The notes under the pieces were generated by a model. That model was not told the origin of the DNA, made no database searches, and was given only the letters and a program-made list of their open reading frames with translations. The translations under genes were made by a program, and so were the position numbers. Positions 1-6,103 of a DNA stretch of 36,175 nt are shown here, piece after piece. Position 1 is the stretch's first letter. The number at the start of each line of letters is the position of its first letter. Source of the stretch: an uncultured Bacteroidota bacterium (GTDB lineage Bacteria > Bacteroidota > Bacteroidia > Bacteroidales > GWA2-32-17); assembly GCA_903837285.1 (NCBI GenBank), contig CAILUD010000192.1, positions 1 to 36,175 on the forward strand, given 5' to 3'.

Positions 1-1
1 A

Positions 2-565
2 TACATTGTATATAATTCTCAAAAAATACCTTTAGTAAGTTATATATTAAGCGAAAGAAAATTAAGAAGCGTAATCGTTTTTTGTTCCACAAAACAAGGT
101 GTAAAAGATTTAACAAGAGAATTAAAAAGAGCAAGATTTTCGGTATCTGAAATTCATTCTGATCTTGAACAACACGAAAGAGAAAAAGTATTATTGAATT
201 TTAAAAACAGAACTCTAAATATTCTTGTTGCAACAGATATCCTTTCTCGCGGAATTGATATTGAAGATATTGATTTGGTAATAAATTATGATGTACCTAA
301 TGATGGCGAAGATTATGTTCATCGTATTGGTCGTACTGCCCGTGCAGAAAATGATGGATTGGCAATGACATTAGTTAGCGAGAAAGAACAAGGCAAATTT
401 TCTGAAATAGAAGATTTGTTAGGTAATGAAGTTCCAAAAATGGAAGTGCCTGAAAGATTTGGAAAAACACCAGAATATAACCCTAAAAAAAATACACAAA
501 ACGATAGTCGTAGAAGTTTCGGAAAATCAGGTTTTGGACATAAAAGAAATTTTAGAAGACAGTAA
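2..565 (+). CDS. DEAD-box RNA helicase, C-terminal part (5' end outside window)
   Basis: The reading frame is open from base 2 to the stop at 565, so the gene begins upstream of the window. What is visible is the second RecA-like domain of a superfamily 2 RNA helicase. It shows motif IV (VIVFCST), motif V (ATDILSRGIDIEDID) and motif VI (HRIGRTARA), whose arginines contact ATP and RNA in this family. A short basic tail of about 35 residues, rich in Asn, Arg, Gly and Phe, follows; such tails commonly help RNA binding. The layout fits the RhlE/CshA type, with probable roles in ribosome assembly or RNA turnover at low temperature, but the subfamily cannot be fixed without the N-terminal half. The first ATG in the frame, at 194, lies inside the domain and is not the true start. 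Confidence 0.95.
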   Translation, partial: YIVYNSQKIPLVSYILSERKLRSVIVFCSTKQGVKDLTRELKRARFSVSEIHSDLEQHEREKVLLNFKNRTLNILVATDILSRGIDIEDIDLVINYDVPNDGEDYVHRIGRTARAENDGLAMTLVSEKEQGKFSEIEDLLGNEVPKMEVPERFGKTPEYNPKKNTQNDSRRSFGKSGFGHKRNFRRQ

Positions 566-570
566 TTTTT

Positions 571-599
571 TTTGACTTTCATTTTTTTTAATATCTTTG
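571..599 (+). promoter_or_regulatory. Bacteroidota-type promoter for the first small membrane protein
   Basis: TTTG at 571-574 and TATCTTTG at 592-599, 17 bases apart, match the -33 (TTG) and -7 (TAnnTTTG) elements recognised by the Bacteroidota primary sigma factor. The start codon at 649 lies about 45 bases past the expected transcription start. Confidence 0.6.
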
Positions 600-648
600 A
601 TTTATATATGACATATTAATTAATCACTTACAATTTAAAAAAATAATT

Positions 649-933
649 ATGGAAGAACAAAAAAAGAAAATGGTACCAGGTGCAATTTCTGCAATGATCT
701 GGGGTATAATGTCTTTAGCTGCAATGGCTGCTTTTGGATGGATTGCTGCAATTGTAGCATTTGGAAAACGTAAAAAAGCTTTAAATCTTTATGAAAGTAA
801 TCCAACTGAGTATAGCCCAAAATCATTAAGTATTTTAAAAATGGCTAAAACTTTTAGCATAATTGGACTAATTGTATCCGCTTTATTTACCTTATATTAT
901 TTAGTAATTATAGTTTTAGTTGCAGGATTATAA
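649..933 (+). CDS. Small two-to-three-helix membrane protein, CCC-motif/DUF4190-like, paralogue 1
   Basis: A 94-residue protein with two clear hydrophobic segments (about residues 13-36 and 66-92) joined by a basic, polar loop containing GKRKKALNLYESNP. The layout, and the loop pattern KxALxLYxxNPxxYxxKSLxxLxxAKT shared by all three local copies, resemble the Bacteroidota 'CCC motif membrane protein'/DUF4190 families. In those families the first helix carries three consecutive cysteines; here that place reads MAAFGW, with no cysteine. No function is established for the family. It is the first of three tandem paralogues (next at 1215 and 1565), has its own promoter and is followed by a strong terminator, so it is probably transcribed alone. 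Confidence 0.8.
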   Translation: MEEQKKKMVPGAISAMIWGIMSLAAMAAFGWIAAIVAFGKRKKALNLYESNPTEYSPKSLSILKMAKTFSIIGLIVSALFTLYYLVIIVLVAGL

Positions 934-954
934 TTAAAGATTAAATTTATTGTG

Positions 955-994
955 ATGAGAGTTAAAGCTTAAGGCCTTAACTCTCATTTTTTTT
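955..994 (+). terminator. Rho-independent terminator after paralogue 1
   Basis: An 11-bp perfect stem (ATGAGAGTTAA at 955-965 with TTAACTCTCAT at 977-987) is followed by a run of eight T residues. It lies 22 bases after the stop of the preceding gene. Confidence 0.85.
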
Positions 995-1029
995 ATGTTT
1001 TATAATAATATAATTTAACAGTTCATTTT

Positions 1030-1060
1030 TTGATTTTCAATATTTAATTAAATAACTTTG
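1030..1060 (+). promoter_or_regulatory. Bacteroidota-type promoter for paralogues 2 and 3
   Basis: TTG at 1030-1032 and TAACTTTG at 1053-1060, separated by 20 bases, fit the -33/-7 consensus. The start codon of the next gene is at 1215, so the leader would be about 145 bases long and would contain the large palindrome at 1095-1168. Confidence 0.6.
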
Positions 1061-1094
1061 ACTTGTAAATTAGCTATTAATACCAATTTTGATA

Positions 1095-1168
1095 ATAAAA
1101 TAGCCCACCAATTGTCCCTCTTTTTTGAAGAGGGTAGGGAGAAGAATAAAAAAATTGGGCTATTTTAT
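1095..1168. repeat. Nested palindrome in the leader of paralogue 2
   Basis: The outer arms ATAAAATAGCCCA (1095-1107) and TGGGCTATTTTAT (1156-1168) are perfectly complementary over 13 bp. Inside them, CCCTCTT (1116-1122) pairs with AAGAGGG (1128-1134). The 74-base unit would fold into a long hairpin in DNA or RNA. It could be a miniature mobile element or a leader structure. Confidence 0.7.
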
Positions 1169-1214
1169 AATCAGCTGCGGCGCATAAATGGCATAACAAA
1201 TTAATTACATTATT

Positions 1215-1550
1215 ATGGAAGAACAAAATTCAAATTTTGGTGGAACGGTTGGAAAAAAACAAATTGTTCCTGAAGCTATGTCTGCAATGATTTGGGGAAT
1301 AGTTTCTTTGGCCACAATGGCTATGTTTGGTTTTATCGCTTCTTTTGTAGCTTTTTCAAAAAGACGAAGAGCATTTGCACTTTATAACGAAAATCCGGCT
1401 AATTATAATGAAAAGTCGCTTAATATTTTGCGAACAGCAAAAACATGCGGAACAATTGGGCTAATTGCTTCAATAATTTTTACATTTATATGGATAGCTT
1501 ATATTGTACTTATTGTTTATTTAATCTCAATGTCTAATAGTTATTATTAA
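1215..1550 (+). CDS. Small membrane protein, CCC-motif/DUF4190-like, paralogue 2
   Basis: A 111-residue paralogue of the protein at 649. The hydrophilic N-terminus (about 18 residues, with NSNFGGTVGKK inserted relative to the other copies) is followed by PEAMSAMIWG, a first membrane segment at about residues 22-44, the basic loop FSKRRRAFALYNENP and a second long membrane segment at about 75-105. The cysteine triplet of the CCC-motif family is again absent (MAMFGF), although a single cysteine precedes the second helix (AKTCGTIG). It ends 14 bases before the next paralogue and the two are almost certainly co-transcribed. Function unknown. Confidence 0.8.
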   Translation: MEEQNSNFGGTVGKKQIVPEAMSAMIWGIVSLATMAMFGFIASFVAFSKRRRAFALYNENPANYNEKSLNILRTAKTCGTIGLIASIIFTFIWIAYIVLIVYLISMSNSYY

Positions 1551-1564
1551 AAAATTAATATAAT

Positions 1565-1888
1565 ATGGAAGAACAAAAAGTAAAAAAGCAAATAGTACCT
1601 GGAGCATTTTCTGCAATGTTTTGGGGCATCTCATCAATTATGGCAATGTATATGTTTGGATGGGTAGCTTCAATTGTCGGATTTTCAAAACGTTCTGCTG
1701 CATTAAAATTATATGAAGAAAACCCTTCAATGTATAGCGAAAAATCGTTAAGCATTTTACGTACCGCAAAAACATGTAGTATGATAGGTTTATTTGTTTC
1801 AATTTTTTCTACAATAATATTAGTGTTGTATATTGTTTTTATGGTTTGGATGGCAACGCGTAATTATTATTCGCCATATTATTACTAA
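1565..1888 (+). CDS. Small membrane protein, CCC-motif/DUF4190-like, paralogue 3
   Basis: A 107-residue third copy, beginning MEEQKVKKQIVPGAFSAM and closely matching paralogue 2 in the segment around AKTCSMIGL. Two membrane segments are expected at about residues 16-38 and 68-95, and the tail is rich in tyrosine and asparagine. The first helix reads MYMFGW where the CCC-motif family has its cysteines. The last 58 bases of this gene plus 37 bases beyond the stop are duplicated at 2076-2170. Tandem expansion suggests a dosage or specialisation role at the membrane, but nothing in the sequence identifies it. Confidence 0.8.
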   Translation: MEEQKVKKQIVPGAFSAMFWGISSIMAMYMFGWVASIVGFSKRSAALKLYEENPSMYSEKSLSILRTAKTCSMIGLFVSIFSTIILVLYIVFMVWMATRNYYSPYYY

Positions 1889-1928
1889 TAATATCATTTC
1901 TCAGCTTAGTTTTTAACAAAGCAAAGAT

Positions 1929-1962
1929 TTAAATATCCTCGTCCTCGTTTTCAACGAGGATG
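1929..1962. repeat. 34-base palindromic unit, copy 1
   Basis: Contains the stem TCCTCGTT/AACGAGGA (1942-1949 with 1953-1960), preceded by AAATATCCTCG. The same 34 bases recur without change at 2295-2328. It may also act as a weak transcription stop for the operon ending at 1888. Confidence 0.8.
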
Positions 1963-1987
1963 TTCTTATCACGTTTCTTGCAGTCAT

Positions 1988-2068
1988 GGTCTTTCGACCT
2001 GACTGCCACTAATAAAGTACAAAATCTCAATTTTGTTGTTTTAACAATGTCAGGTCGAAAGACCTGAC
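1988..2068. repeat. 16-bp inverted repeat with a self-complementary second arm
   Basis: GGTCTTTCGACCTGAC (1988-2003) is the exact reverse complement of GTCAGGTCGAAAGACC (2049-2064). The second arm extends into a perfect hairpin, GTCAGGTC-GAAA-GACCTGAC (2049-2068), with a GNRA-type loop if transcribed. Confidence 0.75.
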
Positions 2069-2075
2069 ATCAAAG

Positions 2076-2170
2076 TATTGTTTTTATGGTTTGGCTGGCA
2101 ACGCGTAACTATTATTCGCCATATTATTACTAATAATATCATTTCTCGGCATAGTTTTTTACCAAGCAAA
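2076..2170 (+). pseudogene. Duplicated 3' end of paralogue 3 (gene fragment)
   Basis: These 95 bases align without gaps to 1831-1925, with six mismatches by eye. The copy includes the last 19 codons of the gene at 1565, its stop codon and 37 bases of downstream sequence. There is no start or upstream coding part, so it is a non-functional fragment. It could be a remnant of a fourth paralogue or of a local duplication. Confidence 0.85.
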
Positions 2171-2183
2171 ATCTATTCTTGTA

Positions 2184-2260
2184 TAGATTTTGCTGCGCAA
2201 GAAAATAGTTACCTTCGGTGAAAAAGTACTTCGCGATGCTCAGAATAACAAAATCATTCC
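2184..2260. repeat. Dispersed intergenic repeat, copy A
   Basis: The 27 bases at 2184-2210 match 28294-28320 with one mismatch (core GATTTTGC, then CGCAAGAAAATAGTT), and both are followed by a CAGAATNACAAA segment. Such repeats recur between genes elsewhere in the window. Confidence 0.7.
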
Positions 2261-2294
2261 GCCATTGCAGTAATAATCTCCTGCAATTTGTATA

Positions 2295-2328
2295 TTAAAT
2301 ATCCTCGTCCTCGTTTTCAACGAGGATG
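2295..2328. repeat. 34-base palindromic unit, copy 2
   Basis: Identical to 1929-1962. It is bracketed by a 16-base direct repeat, ATCTCCTGCAATTTGT, at 2276-2291 and 2349-2364. The second copy of that direct repeat abuts the 3' end of the lipase-like gene. Confidence 0.8.
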
Positions 2329-2367
2329 CTTTCGCTTCTGCACGGCTTATCTCCTGCAATTTGTTTA

Positions 2368-3555
2368 TTACAAATTTTCTGGAAGAAATTTAACTTTTAA
2401 TAATTTATACTCTTCAGGGAAATACCCTTTTAAAATAGAATTGTAATAATTATATGGCCTATGCTGGAAAACCAGCGGCTCTTTTTTATATAATTCTTTA
2501 TTTATAAAACTACCATCAGGTGCTTTTTTATAAACTTTCATTAGCGAATCGTTTTTTAATATTTCTGGATTTCTTAAAATTTTAGGATATATTACTGGCG
2601 TAACTTCAATTGTATTTCCTAATTTGCTGTAATTTATATCTGTTGAGTATTTTGGAAATTCAATTTTCCCTAAATTATTTGCAATTTGTTTAGAAGTCGA
2701 TTCGCCAAATATTTTTATGTATTCGGATAAATTATTTTCAAAAACATTTAAAATTCCATCCGAAACTGCATTTCTAATATTTATACTTTCATTCTCTGAA
2801 ATTAATCCAGCAAAATTCTTCTTAAAGTAATTTGTATCATTATAACTTAAAGGAAGTAATGGAACTTTATCTAATGGATTAACAATGTTAAATGAAGTAT
2901 TATTTGTGCAGAATTTTAAATTATATTCTTTCGAAAACTCTTTATTTCCAACCATTGGTGCTCCAAAAGAATACGTTTTAAATATGTTATCTTTTGAAAT
3001 TTCGCTGTTACTAAGATTTTCAAGATATGCCCGTAACAAATTAGCTAATGCACCTCCCTGACTATGTCCGGTAATTATAAATTTATAAATACCTTTTTTG
3101 TTAAATGTATTAATTATTTGTAATATTTCTTTATGTAGATAACCTATTGCCAGTGCATATCCGGCATGGACAGCAGCAGCAGTATCTTTTGCAAAACAAT
3201 AGTCAAAATTAATTTCAGAAATTTTTATTTTTCCTTTTGCCGGAATCATGGCAGAATGAATATTTTCCATCCAGCTTAATATGTTTTCTGTTGAACCACG
3301 TAAATTAATTACTGCCGTTTTACTGCTATTTACATATATCTGGTATTTGTTATCCATACCTATCGTGCCCGAAGTAAATACCTTTTTATAATTAGCTGGA
3401 ATTATAACTGTATCTGTTTTGTAAAAATCTAAAAATGTAAAACTGCAGCATAAAGCTATCATATCTCTAGCTTCATCTTTTTTAAACCCTTCTTTTGTTT
3501 GAGAAAAAGAGTTCAACGAAAAAAGTAAAATCAATATTAAAGCTGACAGTTTCAT
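2368..3555 (-). CDS. Secreted class 3 lipase-like alpha/beta hydrolase
   Basis: A 395-residue protein with an N-terminal signal peptide (MKLSALILILLFSLNSFSQ), so it is exported. The nucleophile elbow GHSQGGA places the catalytic serine near residue 163. The acidic residue is probably the Asp of NPLDKVPLLP near residue 229, a typical position in the fungal-lipase-like Lipase_3 family. A histidine in the C-terminal QHRPYNYY (about residue 364) could complete the triad. There is no T9SS sorting domain, so the protein is predicted to be periplasmic or secreted by another route. The substrate (acylglycerol or another ester) cannot be told from the sequence. It is separated from the upstream cytochrome gene by a terminator and so forms its own unit. 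Confidence 0.8.
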   Translation of the reverse strand: MKLSALILILLFSLNSFSQTKEGFKKDEARDMIALCCSFTFLDFYKTDTVIIPANYKKVFTSGTIGMDNKYQIYVNSSKTAVINLRGSTENILSWMENIHSAMIPAKGKIKISEINFDYCFAKDTAAAVHAGYALAIGYLHKEILQIINTFNKKGIYKFIITGHSQGGALANLLRAYLENLSNSEISKDNIFKTYSFGAPMVGNKEFSKEYNLKFCTNNTSFNIVNPLDKVPLLPLSYNDTNYFKKNFAGLISENESINIRNAVSDGILNVFENNLSEYIKIFGESTSKQIANNLGKIEFPKYSTDINYSKLGNTIEVTPVIYPKILRNPEILKNDSLMKVYKKAPDGSFINKELYKKEPLVFQHRPYNYYNSILKGYFPEEYKLLKVKFLPENL

Positions 3556-3629
3556 TTTAATAAAATTGCTTTTTTTACAAAGTTCTAATTTCTAAATCAA
3601 TTATCAAAATCCTTAATTGTGAAAATAAT

Positions 3630-3662
3630 AAAATAAAGAAGCTGCCCTTTTGAGGCAGCTTC
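3630..3662 (-). terminator. Rho-independent terminator after the cytochrome gene
   Basis: On the minus strand GAAGCTGCC (3662-3654) pairs with GGCAGCTTC (3646-3638), nine perfect pairs, followed by a T-rich tract. It lies 26 bases past the stop codon of the cytochrome gene. Confidence 0.85.
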
Positions 3663-3688
3663 CATATAGAAGTATTAATTCTTATAAA

Positions 3689-5566
3689 TTAAGGAACCAA
3701 AGAATTATATGTTTTTCCTTCATTTATTAATTCCTGAATTGAACATCTTAAAAGAGCTCTTACATATTCAGGATTATGCATACCGCAACTGTAATCTTTA
3801 ACTGCTAAAACAAAGTTAAAATATGCACCCATTTCACCCTTAGTTAATGATGGGAATTTTGGTAATGCATTGTTTGTTGCAATCTGTGCTGGTGTCCATG
3901 TTCCGCCTGGAGCTATATTTCTGAACTGACCTGTTAAGTTAACTCCGCTTGTATTGTAAATATTAAAACTACCATTATAACCTGAAGTTGTAGTTGCAAA
4001 ATATCTTTTGTTTGTAGTGTAATCATTATCTTTTTTCAATAATGAAACATTATTTCTTTGTAACATACGATACAATGAATCTAATTTTGCATTAATTTCT
4101 GCTTTAAATGCAACTAAAGTTGCATTTGCATTTGCCATTGGAGTACTATGGCAACCAGCAACATTACATCCTTTGTAGTTAATAATTTTTGAATAAGAAG
4201 TACCTCCTGCTGAAGTGTCATACATTGCAACTGCAAATGAGTGACCGCCTACAAATTCAGTTGGAGCAGCCATATGACAGCTTTTACATGTTGCATCTAC
4301 AGCATGTGCAGAAACCTGTGACATAGTTGCAGTATATCCGAACTGAACACCACCTTGGCCAGAAAATATAGCACCTGCAGGACCATAATGGAAAGGAGAA
4401 GATGTTGAAGGAATATATTTATTTGGATATGCATTACCAACTGTACTATCATAATATATCTGAGTTGGATTAGCTGCTAAGTCATAATAATCAACAGAGA
4501 ATCCGTTGTTTTTGTTTGGTAAAGTACCTAAAGTATTAGTTGCTAAAGGACGTGGTTGATGACATTTGATACAAAGATTACTTGAACCGCCATCCTGAGC
4601 TGCGTTAATTGTTTTAGGAACCCATAATGCTGGAGGAGTTCCACTAGTTACAGCTGGATATAATGCCATTGGAACTGGAGCAACTGTATATAAATGCATT
4701 GAATCTGAAGCAGCGCCTTTATGGCATGTGAAACATGAAATTTTACCAGGAATATCTTGCATGCCTGATGAAGCAGCAGCACTTGCAGCATATGCATATG
4801 TAAATGTTCCTGAAGTAGCGCTGTATGTATATGATGGAACAACAGCAGCGTCAACTACTGAGTGGAAACCTTCGTTTGAGTGACAACCTGCACAACCTGT
4901 AGAAAAACCTTCTCCAGCAGCTAGTTCAGCGCCTTCAGCATGTTTTGAAAATTCAATTGAATATTGAGCAGAAGCAACTGAATTACCTAATGCAGAACCA
5001 GATGTAGCTGAATTATGATCATGACATTCTAAACAGTTTACTGATAAAACACCTGCTGGACCTTGTGGGCCTACTGCACCGTCAGCACCTGCAGGACCTA
5101 CTGGACCTGCTGGACCTACTGCACCGTCAGCACCTGCTGGACCAGCTGGGCCAACTGCGCTATTTGCAGCAAATAAAGCATAAGGAACACTTGAAAGTAA
5201 TCCTGTTGATGTAATTGTATAAGCTGTTCCACCTAAAGGATCAGTTTCTGTTTTAATTGAATAAAGACCTGTTCCCCATGTAATAGCAGCCATTGTACCA
5301 GAAACTGGTGTTCCTGCACCAATCTGCATTGTTACTAATCCGTTAATGTCTGTTGTTAAAGTTTGAGTTTCAACATAAACTGGAGTAGCGCCATCAAGAA
5401 TACTAATTTGCATTCCTACTGTTGTGTTTGTAATAAGTGCATTACTAGTGTTACGAATTACACCCTGATATCCAATTTTTTGAGGAGCTTGTCCGAATGC
5501 TGTTGAAAACATGCAGGACAAAAATAGCGTTGCAGCTATACTTAAATTACGTACTGTTTTTTTCAT
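3689..5566 (-). CDS. Six-haem c-type cytochrome with collagen-like segment
   Basis: A 625-residue exported protein. A signal peptide (residues 1-26, ending AFGQ) is followed by a beta-rich N-terminal domain (about 27-136, containing KIGYQGVIRN) that Bacteroidota often attach to collagen-like or surface proteins. Residues about 139-172 are Gly-Pro-Ala/Gly-Ala-Asp collagen-type triplets. The rest carries five CXXCH haem sites near residues 177 (CLECH), 224 (CAGCH), 277 (CFTCH), 331 (CIKCH) and 426 (CKSCH), plus CNVAGCH near 467, a CX4CH variant. The C-terminal region has the HNPEYVRALL motif (about 595), a pattern common at the end of multihaem cytochromes. There is no T9SS sorting tail. It starts six bases after the upstream T9SS gene and belongs to that operon. 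Role inferred: extracytoplasmic electron transfer; partner and reaction unknown. Confidence 0.85.
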   Translation of the reverse strand: MKKTVRNLSIAATLFLSCMFSTAFGQAPQKIGYQGVIRNTSNALITNTTVGMQISILDGATPVYVETQTLTTDINGLVTMQIGAGTPVSGTMAAITWGTGLYSIKTETDPLGGTAYTITSTGLLSSVPYALFAANSAVGPAGPAGADGAVGPAGPVGPAGADGAVGPQGPAGVLSVNCLECHDHNSATSGSALGNSVASAQYSIEFSKHAEGAELAAGEGFSTGCAGCHSNEGFHSVVDAAVVPSYTYSATSGTFTYAYAASAAASSGMQDIPGKISCFTCHKGAASDSMHLYTVAPVPMALYPAVTSGTPPALWVPKTINAAQDGGSSNLCIKCHQPRPLATNTLGTLPNKNNGFSVDYYDLAANPTQIYYDSTVGNAYPNKYIPSTSSPFHYGPAGAIFSGQGGVQFGYTATMSQVSAHAVDATCKSCHMAAPTEFVGGHSFAVAMYDTSAGGTSYSKIINYKGCNVAGCHSTPMANANATLVAFKAEINAKLDSLYRMLQRNNVSLLKKDNDYTTNKRYFATTTSGYNGSFNIYNTSGVNLTGQFRNIAPGGTWTPAQIATNNALPKFPSLTKGEMGAYFNFVLAVKDYSCGMHNPEYVRALLRCSIQELINEGKTYNSLVP

Positions 5567-5572
5567 TGTTTA

Positions 5573-6043
5573 TTAGTTTTTGTTGATTTTAAAATTTTTA
5601 GATTCATTTTTTTCGTTAATTACTTTAACGAAATAAGTGGCACTTGCTAAGTCTCTCATTAAAATACTGGTTTCGTTCGACTCCATTTTACTTGTAGCCA
5701 AAAGCCTACCGTCAATGTCATAAAGCTCATACCTTAAATTTTCAACACTACTACCCTCAACTCTAATTACAACATTCTCGGTTGTTGGATTTGGGTAAAG
5801 AGATAAGTTAACGTTCAACTCATTTGCTGTTGCAATGATTGTGAAAATTTCATAAGGTTGTTGAAGCCCTTGAGTAACCTGGCCTGCGCCAGTAGCAGTA
5901 ATGTAGTTAGTTTCACCAATGGTATAAGTAACCGAGCCTCCGGCTCCGGTTGCAGTTCCACCAGTACTAACCGTGCCTTTTTGGGCAAAGAGAACAGTTC
6001 CCAATCCCAGCAGACAACAAATCACGAAAATTGTTTTTGTCAT
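5573..6043 (-). CDS. Small secreted protein with T9SS type A sorting domain
   Basis: A 156-residue protein. Residues 1-21 form a signal peptide (ending LFAQ). A glycine- and threonine-rich stretch (about 22-65, containing GGSVTYTIGE and QGLQQPYEIF) is a type often seen directly before T9SS tails. From about residue 80, LYPNPTTENVVI begins a type A sorting domain of about 75 residues, with the expected YDIDGRLL and final YFVKV segments. The protein is expected to pass the outer membrane through the T9SS. Apart from the tail there is little globular domain, so it may be a small surface or anchor protein. The multihaem cytochrome gene follows after six bases. Confidence 0.85.
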   Translation of the reverse strand: MTKTIFVICCLLGLGTVLFAQKGTVSTGGTATGAGGSVTYTIGETNYITATGAGQVTQGLQQPYEIFTIIATANELNVNLSLYPNPTTENVVIRVEGSSVENLRYELYDIDGRLLATSKMESNETSILMRDLASATYFVKVINEKNESKNFKINKN

Positions 6044-6103
6044 AGTTAAAAGGTTTGTTTTATTAAGGTTTAAAAAATTGAAAAGTTTAAAAATTCTTTT
6101 AAT

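Larger units (their letters stand above)
1889..2367. other. Gene-free repeat patchwork
   Basis: No coding sequence is supported here. The stretch holds two identical 34-base palindromic units (1929-1962 and 2295-2328), a long inverted repeat (1988-2003 with 2049-2068), a 95-base copy of the end of the preceding gene (2076-2170), a dispersed repeat (2184-2260) and a 16-base direct repeat (2276-2291 and 2349-2364). Successive insertions or duplications are the simplest reading. Confidence 0.75.

Noticed and set aside
5048-5152. Short tandem DNA repeat as a separate element
   Set aside because: It is the collagen-type Gly-X-Y coding segment of the cytochrome gene, in frame throughout.
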